Part shown: positions 1 to 8,450 of the stretch, piece by piece
Layout: each line of letters opens with the position of its first letter
Position numbering within the stretch: position 1 is the first letter of the stretch
Translations under genes and position numbers: made by a program
The notes under the pieces: model-generated
The model's input: only the letters and a program-made list of their open reading frames with translations
Databases searched by the model: none
What the model was told of the DNA's origin: nothing
Assembly: GCF_900168195.1 (NCBI RefSeq)
Contig: NZ_FUYX01000003.1
Location: 432,246-496,245, forward strand
Length of the DNA: 64,000 bases
Origin: Allobosea thiooxidans
GTDB lineage: Bacteria > Pseudomonadota > Alphaproteobacteria > Rhizobiales > Beijerinckiaceae
Reading direction: 5' to 3'

Positions 1-943
1 CCAGGGTCGGCGGCAGCTCGAAGCTGTACTTGCCGTCGAGCGCGTCGAGCAGGCCCTTCTTGAGCTTGCGACGCGACTGGGCGGCGAAGTCACGGCCGAT
101 CTGCTCGCTCACCGCTTCCTTGAGCTTGTCGAGCGACTCCATGCCGAAGGCCTTGGCGAGTTCGTCGTCGATCTTGACGGCTTCGGGGGCCTGAACGTCG
201 GTCACGGTGACCTCGAACTCGGCCGGCTTGCCGGCGAGGTTCTCGGCCGCGTAGTTCTCGGGGAAGGTCACCTTGACGGTGCGCTTCTCGCCGGTCTTGG
301 CGCCCTCGAGCTGCTCCTCGAAGCCCGGGATGAACTGGCCGGCGCCGAGATCGAGCGGGATGCCCTCGCCCGTGCCGCCGTCGAACTTCTCACCGTCGAG
401 CGTGCCGACGAAGGAGATGATCAGGCGGTCGCCCTTCTCGGCCTTGGCCTTCTCGCCCTTGGTGGCGTAGCTGCGGTTGCCGGCGGCCATGCGCAGCAGC
501 GCGGCATCGACATCGGCGTCCGGAACCTCGGCGACGGGCTTCACGAGCGAGACGTCCGACAGGTCGGCGAGCTCGATCTTCGGGAGCACCTCGAGCGCGA
601 CGGTGAAGGCGAGATCGCCCTTGGCCTCCATCGCGGCCTCGATCTCTTCCTTGTTCTCGGGGAAGCGGATCTGCGGCTCAAAGGCGAGCTTCAGGTTGTT
701 GTCGGCGACGATCTTCTGGTTCGCCTCGTTGACGGCGTTCTGCAGGACGTCGGACATGACCGAGCGGCCATAGAGGCGGCGCAGATGGGCGACCGGCACC
801 TTGCCCGGGCGGAAGCCGTTGATCTTGGCCTTGCCCTGAAGGTCCTGGAGGCTGTCGTCGAGCCTGGTCTTCAGGTCGGCGGCGTTCAGCACCACCTGGA
901 ATTCGCGCTTGAGGCCCTGGGACAGGGTTTCGGTCACGTTCAT
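1..943 (-). CDS. tig: Trigger factor, C-terminus cut by window edge
   Basis: Ribosome-associated chaperone and peptidyl-prolyl isomerase that meets nascent chains at the exit tunnel. The first 314 residues are visible. The ribosome-docking signature GFRPGKVP lies at residues 43-50, the FKBP-type PPIase domain spans about 165-245, and the start of the C-terminal chaperone arm follows. Trigger factors are usually 430-470 residues, so roughly a quarter to a third lies beyond base 1. The start is the ATG at 943; upstream there is only a weak GGCGG. A tRNA-Leu on the same strand lies 136 bp upstream. Identification is secure. Confidence 0.96.
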   Translation of the reverse strand, partial: MNVTETLSQGLKREFQVVLNAADLKTRLDDSLQDLQGKAKINGFRPGKVPVAHLRRLYGRSVMSDVLQNAVNEANQKIVADNNLKLAFEPQIRFPENKEEIEAAMEAKGDLAFTVALEVLPKIELADLSDVSLVKPVAEVPDADVDAALLRMAAGNRSYATKGEKAKAEKGDRLIISFVGTLDGEKFDGGTGEGIPLDLGAGQFIPGFEEQLEGAKTGEKRTVKVTFPENYAAENLAGKPAEFEVTVTDVQAPEAVKIDDELAKAFGMESLDKLKEAVSEQIGRDFAAQSRRKLKKGLLDALDGKYSFELPPTL

Positions 944-1079
944 TTTTGTACCGCCAACAGCTCGTTACGTCTCAATGTCCAAAGCGCGACGCCGGATCGA
1001 CCGCCGCCGCGCTCGCGAAAAACTCTTCACATCGATCATCGTTTTTCGCCCTGACGGGCGCGCGATGATCGTAGACCGA

Positions 1080-1164
1080 TGGTGCGGGCGGAGGGAATCG
1101 AACCCCCACGACTTTCGCCGCTGGAACCTAAATCCAGTGCGTCTACCAGTTCCGCCACGCCCGC
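1080..1164 (-). tRNA. tRNA-Leu, anticodon TAG
   Basis: The minus strand folds as a class II tRNA. The acceptor stem pairs GCGGGCG (5' end at 1164) with CGCCCGC, followed by discriminator A and an encoded CCA at 1082-1080. The anticodon stem CTGGA/TCCAG closes a 7-nt loop TTTAGGT, giving anticodon TAG, which reads CUA/CUG leucine codons. The T-arm carries the GGTTCGA-like loop. Length is 85 nt, as expected for tRNA-Leu with its long variable arm. Confidence 0.96.
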
Positions 1165-1344
1165 CGGCCGATAGCGCTGCGCGCGAGCAAACGCAGCGCG
1201 GCCATCGTCAAGCCGCAGCGCTATACGCATTTCGGCTGGCGGTTGCAGCAAAAAAATGACGGTTCTGCAAAGAAGGCGCGCCCGCCGCTTTTCCCGGGCG
1301 GGCCGGACCTGCCTCTCGCCAGCGCCCGCCTGCCGGATTATGCG

Positions 1345-2775
1345 ATGGGCATGACGATGCTGCGCTCCACCCGACCGGCCCTCCTCTCCCGCCGCCATCT
1401 GCTGGCCGGGATCGGCGGCGCGGCTGTGCTGTCGTCCGCCGGCTCGCTCGCGCAGACGCCGGCCGAGATGCCGAAAGCGCAGCCCGGTCCGCTGACGGCC
1501 GCCCCAACCAGGACGCGGCTGCGGCCGGCGCCGGCGCCGGATACCGAGATCTGGGCCTTCGACGGCGCCAACCCGGCACCTTCCCTGCGAATCAAGCAAG
1601 GCGAGACGCTGAGCCTGAAGCTGGAGAACCGGACCACGGCGCCGCTCGGGCTGCATTGCTACGGACTGCGCGGCGAAGCGGTGCGCGACGGCGTCGGCGG
1701 CTTCACCCAGCCGCCCATCGCCCCCGGCGAGACCGGCGAGATCCGGTTGACGCCGCCGGACAGCGGCACCCTGCTCTACCGGCCACTCGTGCTCGGCGCC
1801 TCCTCCGAACCCTGCGGACGGGGTCTCGGCGGCCTCATCGTCGTCGAGGAGAAGGAGCCGCTGGGCGTCGATCTCGACCTGCCCGTGCTGGTGTCGGATT
1901 GGCTGCTGGGCGACGACCAGTCTATCCAGCCCTTCGTCCTGCAAGGCCAGGCCGGCGCATCCGTCGGCCGCCTCGGGAGCTGGGTCACGGTGAACCGCCG
2001 CTCGCCACCGGCGCCGATCACGGCCCGCCCCGGCGCACGCGTCCGGCTGCGGCTCGCCAATGCCTGCAATGCCCGGATCATGCGGCTGCGCTTCGATGGC
2101 GGCCAGCCGACCGTCATCGCCGTCGACAGCCAGCCGACGGAGAGCTTCGCCCCGGTCCGGTCGCAGCTGCCTTTCGCTCCCGGCACACGCTACGACGTCG
2201 TCCTCGACCTGCCGGTGGAGGACGGCGCCGCGGTGAACGTCACCGCCCTGATCGGCGGCGGCCTGCCTCTGGTGCGGATCGTGACCGCAGGCGAGCCGCA
2301 GGTGCCGCGCGCCGCCATGCCCGCCCTGAAGCTCAACCCGGCCCTGCCGCTCGGCGTGCGGATGCAGGATGCGCTGCGCCCGGAGATCGTCGTCGAGGGC
2401 GGCGCGACGCTGGGCGACGACCAGAAGCTCGACTTCTCGGGCGTCGATCTGGCGAAGCCGTGGCGCATCAACGGAGGCGTCGGCAGCCTCGAAAGCAAGC
2501 CGCTGTTCAGCGTCAAGCGCGGCACGCCGATCGTCATGGCGATCGACAACCGCACGGCCTTCGTCCAGCCCTTCCATGTCCACGGCCACAGCTTCCGGCT
2601 GCTGCATCCGCTCGACGACGGCTGGGAGAACTATTTCCTCGACACCGTGCAGATCCCGGAGCGCAAGAAGCTGCACATCGCCTTCATCGCCGACAATCCA
2701 GGCCGCTGGCTGATCTCCTCCACCGTGCTGGAGCGCTTCGACCTCGGGCTGTGGAGCTGGTTCGAGGTGACGTGA
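1345..2775 (+). CDS. Multicopper-oxidase-fold protein, Tat-exported, copper sites mostly lost
   Basis: A cupredoxin-type multicopper oxidase/FtsP(SufI)-like protein of 476 residues. The N-terminus has a twin-arginine signal (SRRHLLAG, residues 15-22) and a hydrophobic stretch ending near ALAQ-type processing around residue 36, so it should act in the periplasm. The usual copper motifs are degraded. The first HxH is LHCYG at 103-107. The second is GTLLYRPL at 141-148, with no His. Near the C-terminus HVHGHSF (411-417) keeps His residues, but the following HCHxxxH motif is replaced by a stretch without Cys or His. I infer a structural or septal role like SufI rather than oxidase activity. Alternative starts exist: TTG 1243 or ATG 1351/1357. 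No operon partners. Confidence 0.8.
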   Translation: MGMTMLRSTRPALLSRRHLLAGIGGAAVLSSAGSLAQTPAEMPKAQPGPLTAAPTRTRLRPAPAPDTEIWAFDGANPAPSLRIKQGETLSLKLENRTTAPLGLHCYGLRGEAVRDGVGGFTQPPIAPGETGEIRLTPPDSGTLLYRPLVLGASSEPCGRGLGGLIVVEEKEPLGVDLDLPVLVSDWLLGDDQSIQPFVLQGQAGASVGRLGSWVTVNRRSPPAPITARPGARVRLRLANACNARIMRLRFDGGQPTVIAVDSQPTESFAPVRSQLPFAPGTRYDVVLDLPVEDGAAVNVTALIGGGLPLVRIVTAGEPQVPRAAMPALKLNPALPLGVRMQDALRPEIVVEGGATLGDDQKLDFSGVDLAKPWRINGGVGSLESKPLFSVKRGTPIVMAIDNRTAFVQPFHVHGHSFRLLHPLDDGWENYFLDTVQIPERKKLHIAFIADNPGRWLISSTVLERFDLGLWSWFEVT

Positions 2776-2840
2776 CACTGCGCCCCCGGGGCGGACCGGA
2801 GGTCCGAACCGGCCCATAAACACGACGGCTATCCAGTTCG

Positions 2841-2933
2841 CGTCATGCTCGCCCTTGTGGCGAGCATCCACGTCTTGAACACGACCTTCGATCAGCGAAG
2901 ACGGGGATGGTCGGGACAAGCCCGACCATGACG
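2841..2933. repeat. Inverted pair of REP-like palindromic units
   Basis: Two head-to-head copies of one unit lie between the oxidase gene and gntK. The first contains ATGCTCGCC, loop CTTGT, GGCGAGCAT (2845-2867). The second contains ATGGTCGGG, loop ACAAG, CCCGACCAT (2907-2929). Read on opposite strands, both begin CGTCATG, have 9-bp arms with a 5-nt CTTGT loop, and continue CATCC then CGTCTT. A smaller palindrome, cttcg-atcag-cgaag, lies between them. The layout resembles a BIME (paired REP units) and could fold into a large cruciform. Confidence 0.8.
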
Positions 2934-3012
2934 GAGAGGTCGTGCTCGTGGCCTCCCGCTCTTCGCTGTGCGCAACCCCGGAATGGCGCGGCGAGGCAAC
3001 AATCGTAAGGAG

Positions 3013-3537
3013 CTACAGCCCCAGCCGCTCGACCACGTCCTGCACGATCGCGTCCTTGCTGTCCTCCACCGAGACGACCACCGGCCGCTCGTCGGCGCCC
3101 GGCTCCTCCAGCGTGGCGAACTGGCTGTCGAGCAGGGCCGGCGGCATGAAGTGGTGCTGGCGGGCAGCCATGCGGCGACCGATCAATTCGCGCGAACCCT
3201 TGAGATAGACCAGCGTCACATCGGGCCGGTCACCGACGATCACCTGCCGATAGGCGCGCTTCAGCGCCGAGCAGGTGACGATGCCGTGCTCGCCCTTGGC
3301 GCGCAGCTCGTCGATCCAGGCGGCGATCGCGGCGAGCCAGGGCTTGCGATCCTCGTCGGTCAGCGGCGTGCCGCCCGCCATCTTGGCGACGTTCTCGGGC
3401 GGGTGGAAGGAATCGGCGTCGCGGAAGGGCCAGCCGAGGCGCGCGGCCAGCCGCTCGCCCAGCGAGGTCTTGCCGGAGCTGGCGACGCCCATGACGACGA
3501 TGACGGACGGGCGTCCGCCCTTATGCTCTGCACTCAC
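3013..3537 (-). CDS. gntK: Gluconokinase
   Basis: Phosphorylates gluconate to 6-phosphogluconate with ATP in the cytoplasm, feeding the pentose-phosphate and Entner-Doudoroff routes. 174 residues, the usual GntK size. The P-loop is GVASSGKTS near residues 17-25, followed by the family segment DADSFHPPENVAKM and GTPLTDEDRKPWL. The start is a GTG at 3537. It lies 5 bp after the stop of gnd, so the two are almost certainly one operon and the products act in sequence: GntK makes the substrate that Gnd oxidises. Confidence 0.93.
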   Translation of the reverse strand: MSAEHKGGRPSVIVVMGVASSGKTSLGERLAARLGWPFRDADSFHPPENVAKMAGGTPLTDEDRKPWLAAIAAWIDELRAKGEHGIVTCSALKRAYRQVIVGDRPDVTLVYLKGSRELIGRRMAARQHHFMPPALLDSQFATLEEPGADERPVVVSVEDSKDAIVQDVVERLGL

Positions 3538-3542
3538 GCGGC

Positions 3543-4529
3543 TCAGCCCTGCTTCTTCGGCTCGACATGGCCGCCGAAGCCGGCGCGCATGGCGGAAAGG
3601 ATCTTCTCGCCGAAGGTGTGGTCGACGCGCGAACGGAAGCGGGCGAACAGCGCCGAGGTCAGCACTTCGGCCGGGGTCGCGGTCTCGACGGCGGCGTCGA
3701 CCGTCCAGCGGCCCTCGCCCGAATCCGAGACGTTGCCGGTATAGGAGGACAGCTCCTCGTCGGCGGCCAGAGCCTCGGCCGTCAGGTCGAGCAGCCAGGA
3801 GGTGACGACCGAGCCACGGCGCCAGACCTCGGCAATCTCGGCCACGTCGAAATCGAAGCCGTATTCGGCCGGCAGGCCCTCCTTGGCGGAGGCGTTGCGC
3901 AGCAGGTCGAAGCCCTCGGCGAAGGCCTGCATCATGCCGTATTCGATGCCGTTATGGATCATCTTGACGAAATGGCCGGAACCGGTCGGGCCGCAATGCA
4001 GGTAGCCTTGCTCGCTCGTCGGGTTGCGACCCTCGCGGTGCTTCGTCGGCTCGATCTCGCCCTTGCCCGGCGCCAGCGCCCTGAAGATCGACTCCAGCCG
4101 GTCGAAGGCTTCCTTGTCGCCGCCGATCATCAGGCAATAGCCGCGCTCCAGCCCGTGGACGCCGCCGGAGGTGCCGATATCCATGTAGTGGATGCCCTTG
4201 GCGGCGAGCTCCTTGCCACGGCGGACATCGTCCTTCCAGAAGGCGTTGCCGCCGTCGATCAGCGTGTCGCCCGCCTCGACGAGGCCGGCGAGCTCGGCGA
4301 GCGTCGCCTCGGTGATCTTGCCGGCCGGCAGCATCACCCAGATCGCGCGCGGCGCCTTCAGCTTGGCGACCATGTCCCTGAGATCGGCCGCCAGGAGCGC
4401 ACCGTCGGCGGCGAGCGCCTGGCCCGGCTTCGGATCGCGGTCATAGACCACGCATTCATGGCCGGCGCGCATCAGCCGACGCACGATGTTGCCGCCCATC
4501 CGGCCGAGGCCGATCACTCCAAGCTGCAT
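3543..4529 (-). CDS. gnd: 6-phosphogluconate dehydrogenase, decarboxylating (short type)
   Basis: Oxidatively decarboxylates 6-phosphogluconate to ribulose 5-phosphate with NAD(P)+. It is the roughly 330-residue GndA/YqeC-type enzyme, not the 470-residue E. coli type. The Rossmann motif is [13 protein letters not shown] at the N-terminus. The active-site segment [19 protein letters not shown] carries the catalytic Lys and the substrate-binding His-Asn. I chose the ATG at 4529 because GGAG sits 8 nt upstream; an in-frame GTG at 4538 is possible. It is the first gene of the gnd-gntK pair. Confidence 0.93.
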   Translation of the reverse strand: MQLGVIGLGRMGGNIVRRLMRAGHECVVYDRDPKPGQALAADGALLAADLRDMVAKLKAPRAIWVMLPAGKITEATLAELAGLVEAGDTLIDGGNAFWKDDVRRGKELAAKGIHYMDIGTSGGVHGLERGYCLMIGGDKEAFDRLESIFRALAPGKGEIEPTKHREGRNPTSEQGYLHCGPTGSGHFVKMIHNGIEYGMMQAFAEGFDLLRNASAKEGLPAEYGFDFDVAEIAEVWRRGSVVTSWLLDLTAEALAADEELSSYTGNVSDSGEGRWTVDAAVETATPAEVLTSALFARFRSRVDHTFGEKILSAMRAGFGGHVEPKKQG

Positions 4530-4600
4530 GTCCGACACTCCGCGAAGACCGCTTTTGTCGCTGCTTCAAGCATGGAGGCGGCCGGCTGAGCAAGCCGGCG

Positions 4601-5401
4601 CTAGCGTTCGGCCTGCTTGCGCAGGGCGCGCCAGCGTCCCGGCGTGATGCCATAGGCGCGGCGGAACTGGCGGGTCAGATGACTCTGATCGGCGAAGCCG
4701 CAGGCGAAGGCGGCGTCCGAGAGGGATGCATCCCGCGCCAGCATCCTGCGGGCCCGATCGAGCCGGCGCATCACCAGGTAATTGTAGGGACTCGTGCCGA
4801 AAGCGGCGCGGAACTGCCGCGCCAGCGCGAAGCGGTCGAGCCCCGTCACCGCTTCGAGCTGCCCCGAATCCACCGCCTGCGTCGCATGGGCGTCGAGATG
4901 GCCGCGGGCCCGCGCCAGCGCAGCGAGATCGACGCGGCCCGGCCGCATCCTGCCTGCCGACGGGTCGAGCGCGAGCAGCGCATCGGCGAGGCGCGCGACC
5001 ATGGAATCCGCCGCCAGCGCATCGAGCGGCCCATCGAGATCCTGCAAGGCCGAGACGATGGCACCGAGCAGCCGCCGGTCCTGCGAGACGGCGGCCGAGA
5101 CGAAGGGCAAGGCCCTGCCCCGCTCGCCCATCGCGTCCCGGATCAGCCGCGGCTCGACATAGAGCATGCGATAGCGGAAGCCCTCGGCGATGCCGGAGCG
5201 GCCGTTATGGATCTCGTCCGGGTGGATGACGATCGCATGGCCGCTGAGGCTGTCGCGCCGGGCGCCGCGATAGTCGAAGCGCTGCACGCCGGAGAGCGTC
5301 AGGCCGAAGGCATAGGTATCGTGTCTGTGGGGATCATAGGCGTAGCCGCGGAAGAAGGCCTCGATCCGCTCGAGGCCGTCGGCGCCGGTGCCGAGCTTCA
5401 C
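4601..5401 (-). CDS. AraC-family transcriptional regulator
   Basis: N-terminal cupin-type sensing domain (motif YDPHRHDTYAFGLTLSG early in the protein) and a C-terminal double helix-turn-helix of AraC type, ending in ACGFADQSHLTRQFRRAYG and TPGRWRALR. I prefer the GTG at 5401, which has GAGG 5 nt upstream and gives 266 residues. An in-frame ATG at 5473 would give 290 residues but has no ribosome-binding site. It is divergent from the DUF2000 gene, whose ATG at 5472 overlaps that alternative start, so the regulator probably controls this neighbour. The ligand is unknown. Confidence 0.85.
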   Translation of the reverse strand: MKLGTGADGLERIEAFFRGYAYDPHRHDTYAFGLTLSGVQRFDYRGARRDSLSGHAIVIHPDEIHNGRSGIAEGFRYRMLYVEPRLIRDAMGERGRALPFVSAAVSQDRRLLGAIVSALQDLDGPLDALAADSMVARLADALLALDPSAGRMRPGRVDLAALARARGHLDAHATQAVDSGQLEAVTGLDRFALARQFRAAFGTSPYNYLVMRRLDRARRMLARDASLSDAAFACGFADQSHLTRQFRRAYGITPGRWRALRKQAER

Positions 5402-5471
5402 CCAATCCTCGGCGCCCGATCCGCACGATCGTTCAAGACGCGCCTTTCCTGCCTCGGCTACCGCTCGGTCC

Positions 5472-5882
5472 ATGCGTTACGATACCAAGATCGCCATCGT
5501 GGTGCGCGAGAATCTCGCGACCTGGCAGAAACTCAACGTCGCCAGCTTCCTCGCCGGCGGGCTCGTCGGCGCGGCGCCGGAGATTTCCGGAGAGCCCTAT
5601 CGCGACGGCTCGGGGCGGTTCTACGGCCCGCTCGTCCGGCAGCCTGTGCTGATCTTCGCCGCCACGAGCGAGGAGCTGAAGCAGGTGCTGCAGCGCGCCC
5701 AGGGTCGCGGCGTGCGGCCCCATCTCTACACGAACGAGCTGTTCGCCACCGGCAACGACAGCGACAACCGCGCCGCGGTGGCAGCGGTCGCGACGGCCGA
5801 TCTCGATCTCGTCGGCCTCGGGCTCCATGCCGAGCGCAAGGAGATCGACAAGATCGTCAAGGGCTTGAAGCTCCACGGTTGA
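5472..5882 (+). CDS. DUF2000 family protein
   Basis: 136 residues starting MRYDTKIAIVVRENLATWQK, matching small cytoplasmic proteins of the DUF2000 family, which adopt a PTH2-like fold. The function is not known. The body contains LVGAAPEISGEPYRDGSG and ends with a conserved LGLHAERKEIDKIVKGL helix. The ATG at 5472 has no clear Shine-Dalgarno. It is divergent from the AraC regulator, an arrangement common for this family and suggestive of local control. Confidence 0.8.
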   Translation: MRYDTKIAIVVRENLATWQKLNVASFLAGGLVGAAPEISGEPYRDGSGRFYGPLVRQPVLIFAATSEELKQVLQRAQGRGVRPHLYTNELFATGNDSDNRAAVAAVATADLDLVGLGLHAERKEIDKIVKGLKLHG

Positions 5883-5954
5883 GATTTCGATTCAACCGTC
5901 GAGCTCCTCCGTCATGCGGGCCGACCCGGCCGGATTTTCCGCCTTGATGGGCGC

Positions 5955-5985
5955 TTGACTTAGAGCGCGCTCGAAGCCGTAGCTT
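5955..5985 (+). promoter_or_regulatory. MerR-type promoter with 19-bp spacer
   Basis: -35 TTGACT (5955-5960) and -10 TAGCTT (5980-5985) are separated by 19 bp, the over-long spacing typical of MerR-activated promoters. The spacer holds a dyad, CTTaGAGCG/CGCTCgAAG (5959-5976), with a single mismatched pair. It sits 31 bp before the merR-type start codon, so it should be the autoregulated promoter of the MerR-CMD pair. Confidence 0.75.
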
Positions 5986-6015
5986 CCCGGGCGTCGTGAT
6001 GAGAAGAAGGCGCCC

Positions 6016-6444
6016 ATGAAGATCGGCGAGCTGTCCAGGCGTTCGGGACTATCGGCCCATACGATCCGCTATTACGAGCGGATCGGGCTCCTGCCCTATG
6101 CCGACAGGGACCGGTCGAGCCAGCGCGACTACGACGCTTCGATCCTCGTCTGGATCGAGTTCCTCGGCAAGCTCAAGACCACGGGCATGCCGATCCGCGA
6201 GATGCTGCGCTATGCCGCCTTGCGGGAACTCGGCTCCGAAACCGGAGCCCAGCGTCGCGCCCTGCTGGAACGGCACCGTGAACAGGTCCGTGCCCGGGTA
6301 GACGAGCTCAACGCCTGCCTTCTCGTCCTCGACACCAAAATCGACGGCTATGCCGACTCCGATAAGAGGATCGATGATTATGACGCAGAGCTTTTCCAAC
6401 GCCGCCAACAGTCGTCTCGAGCGCGGCAAGCGCGCCCTCGCTGA
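6016..6444 (+). CDS. MerR-family transcriptional regulator
   Basis: 142 residues. The winged helix-turn-helix at residues 1-70 starts MKIGELSRRSGLSAHTIRYY, followed by the YERIGLLP wing. A dimerisation coiled coil spans about 75-120 (the RRALLERHREQVRARVDEL segment). No Cys pair for metal binding is visible, so a metal-sensing role is unlikely; redox or small-molecule sensing is possible. The 3' end overlaps the next gene by 65 bp, so the two are translationally coupled. The promoter just upstream has the 19-bp MerR spacing. Confidence 0.9.
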   Translation: MKIGELSRRSGLSAHTIRYYERIGLLPYADRDRSSQRDYDASILVWIEFLGKLKTTGMPIREMLRYAALRELGSETGAQRRALLERHREQVRARVDELNACLLVLDTKIDGYADSDKRIDDYDAELFQRRQQSSRARQARPR

Positions 6445-6784
6445 GATCGATGGCGAAGCCGGCCACAAGGTGATCGCGGCTCTCGCCGACATCGCACCCG
6501 ATTTCGCCGATTACGTGTTCGAATTTTCGTTCGGAGATATCTATTCGCGGCCCGGCCTCGACCTGCGCGCCCGCGAGGTCGCGACGATCGCCGCGCTTGC
6601 AGCGATGGGCAATGCGGCGCCCCAGCTCAAGGTGCATATCGAGGCCGGGCTGAACGTCGGGCTCTCGCGCGCGGAGATCACCGAGATCCTGATGCAGATG
6701 GCGGTCTATGCCGGCTTTCCGGCCGCGCTGAACGGTCTCTTCGCGGCGAAGGAAGTCTTCGCCGCCCGCGACATGGCAGCCTGA
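6380..6784 (+). CDS. Carboxymuconolactone decarboxylase-family (AhpD-like fold) protein
   Basis: 134 residues from the ATG at 6380, with AGAGG 10 nt upstream; an ATG at 6374 is an alternative. The CMD fold is shown by DLRAREVATIAALAAMGNAAPQLKVHIEAGL and by AEITEILMQMAVYAGFPAALNGL, the same segments as in gamma-carboxymuconolactone decarboxylase. It lacks the CxxC of AhpD, so it is not a thiol peroxidase partner. It overlaps and is presumably controlled by the MerR gene. Many such MerR-CMD pairs respond to electrophiles, but the substrate cannot be told here. Confidence 0.85.
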   Translation: MTQSFSNAANSRLERGKRALAEIDGEAGHKVIAALADIAPDFADYVFEFSFGDIYSRPGLDLRAREVATIAALAAMGNAAPQLKVHIEAGLNVGLSRAEITEILMQMAVYAGFPAALNGLFAAKEVFAARDMAA

Positions 6785-6833
6785 CGCGTGGCATGTTCTG
6801 GACCCGTCGACTCTTGATCAGCGGGTCTTGCTC

Positions 6834-7529
6834 TCAGACCTGGATCAGCCGCTGGACCTGATTGCCGTCGAGTTCGGCCATCGGTCCCGACAGCACGACT
6901 TCGCCGCGATCCATCACGAACATCGTGTCGGCGAGATCGCGGGCGAAGTCGAAATACTGTTCGACCAGCACGATCGCCATGCCGCCCTTGCTGCGCAGAT
7001 AGTCGATGGCGCGGCCGATATCCTTGATGATCGAGGGCTGGATGCCCTCGGTCGGCTCGTCCAGCACCAGCAACCTGGGTCGGGTGACCAGCGCCCGCGC
7101 GATCGCGAGCTGCTGCTGCTGGCCACCCGAGAGGTCTCCGCCGCGCCGGCCGAGCATCGACTTCAGCACGGGGAAGAGGTCGAAGAGTTCATCCGGAACG
7201 TAGCGCTCCCGGCGCTTCAGCGGCGCGAAGCCGGTCTCCAGATTCTCCTTCACCGTCAGCAGCGGGAAGATCTCCCGCCCCTGCGGCACATAGGCGATGC
7301 CGGCCCGTGCGCGCTCTTCGCTGCGCAGGGCCGAGATGTCCTCTCCATCGAGGCGGATATAGCCGGCGGTAATCGGCTGATGGCCGACGATGGCGCGCAT
7401 CAGCGAGGTCTTGCCGACGCCATTGCGGCCCATCACGCAGGTGACCTTGCCGGTCTCGGCCGTGACGGAGACGCGGCGCAGGGCCTGGGCGGCACCGTAA
7501 TGCAGGTCGATGGCGTCGACGGTCAGCAT
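6834..7529 (-). CDS. urtE: Urea ABC transporter ATP-binding subunit UrtE
   Basis: Second ATPase of the high-affinity urea importer, 231 residues, LivF-like. Walker A is GRNGVGKTS (near residue 35), the ABC signature LSGGQQQQ, Walker B LLVLDEPTEGIQPS and the H-loop region VEQYFDF. The ATG at 7529 has GGAGG 3 nt upstream. It is the last gene of urtABCDE and is separated from urtD by 151 bp that hold a palindromic repeat. The UrtE-specific segment EGIQPSIIKDI favours Urt over Liv. Confidence 0.93.
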   Translation of the reverse strand: MLTVDAIDLHYGAAQALRRVSVTAETGKVTCVMGRNGVGKTSLMRAIVGHQPITAGYIRLDGEDISALRSEERARAGIAYVPQGREIFPLLTVKENLETGFAPLKRRERYVPDELFDLFPVLKSMLGRRGGDLSGGQQQQLAIARALVTRPRLLVLDEPTEGIQPSIIKDIGRAIDYLRSKGGMAIVLVEQYFDFARDLADTMFVMDRGEVVLSGPMAELDGNQVQRLIQV

Positions 7530-7548
7530 GGACCTCCCTCCCCATAGT

Positions 7549-7660
7549 CCTCATCCTGAGGAGCGCTTCGCCGGAGCGCGTCTCGAAGGATGTTCCAGGA
7601 GGCTCTGGAACGATCTGGAACATCCTTCGAGACGCCGCTTCGCGGCTCCTCAGGATGAGG
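7549..7660. repeat. Palindromic repeat, CCTCATCCTGAGGAG family, copy 1 (urtD-urtE gap)
   Basis: The outer arms are CCTCATCCTGAGGAG and its reverse complement at 7646-7660. Perfect 19-bp inner arms lie at 7580-7598 (starting GTCTCGAAGGATG) and 7615-7633. The same family recurs at 11225-11326 and 25071-25185. In RNA it would form a long stable hairpin inside the urt message. Confidence 0.88.
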
Positions 7661-7680
7661 GCTGAGCAAATATTCCATCC

Positions 7681-8445
7681 TCACCGCCCCAGATAGACTT
7701 CGACGACGCGTTCATTGGCGCTGACATGGTCGAGCGGGCCTTCCGCCAGCACCGAGCCCTCATGCAGCACCGTGACCTTCACGCCGAGCTCGCGGATGAA
7801 GCCCATGTCGTGCTCGACCACGATGACCGAATGGTCCCTGGCGATTTCCTTGAGCAGCACCGCGGTCTGAGCCGTCTCGCCATCGGTCATGCCGGCCGCG
7901 GGCTCGTCGACGAGCAGGAGCTTGGGGTCCTGCGCCAGCAGCATGCCGATCTCCAGCCACTGCTTCTGGCCATGCGAGAGCGAGCCGGCCAGCCGGTCGC
8001 GCCTGTCGGCGAGGCGAATGATGCCGAGGATGTCGTCGATGCGCTTCTGCTGCGGCTCCTCCGTCTTCCAGAACAGCGTCTTGCCGACGGTGCGCTTCGA
8101 TTTGAGCGCAAGCAGGATGTTGTCCTCGATCGTATGGCTGTCGAAGACCGTCGGCTTCTGGAATTTGCGGCCGATGCCCAGATTGGCGATCGCGGCCTCG
8201 TCGAGCTTGGTCAGGTCGACGGTGCCGCCGAACATCACGGTGCCGACATCCGGCTTCGTCTTGCCGGTGATGATGTCCATCATCGTGGTCTTGCCGGCAC
8301 CGTTGGGACCGATGATGGCGCGCATCTCGTCGGGCTCGATGGTCAGCGACAGGCCGCGGATCGCCTTGAAGCCGTCGAAGGAGACGCTGACGCCGTCGAG
8401 ATAGAGCAGCGAGGAGGTGAGTGCGCCGGGCACGGGAGCGTTCAT
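7681..8445 (-). CDS. urtD: Urea ABC transporter ATP-binding subunit UrtD
   Basis: First ATPase of the urea importer, LivG-like, 254 residues. Walker A GPNGAGKTT, signature LSHGQKQWLEIGMLL (LSHGQ in place of LSGGQ is usual for UrtD), Walker B LLLVDEPAAGMTD, and the H-loop in VVEHDMGFI. I use the ATG at 8445 (MNAPVPG), which has GGAG 8 nt upstream; the frame stays open upstream to 8511. It starts 5 bp after the urtC stop. Confidence 0.93.
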   Translation of the reverse strand: MNAPVPGALTSSLLYLDGVSVSFDGFKAIRGLSLTIEPDEMRAIIGPNGAGKTTMMDIITGKTKPDVGTVMFGGTVDLTKLDEAAIANLGIGRKFQKPTVFDSHTIEDNILLALKSKRTVGKTLFWKTEEPQQKRIDDILGIIRLADRRDRLAGSLSHGQKQWLEIGMLLAQDPKLLLVDEPAAGMTDGETAQTAVLLKEIARDHSVIVVEHDMGFIRELGVKVTVLHEGSVLAEGPLDHVSANERVVEVYLGR

Positions 8446-8450
8446 CGCCT

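Noticed and set aside
1036..2919. Long minus-strand frame opposite the multicopper oxidase
   Set aside because: It runs through the tRNA-Leu and is antisense to a gene with a Tat signal and cupredoxin motifs.
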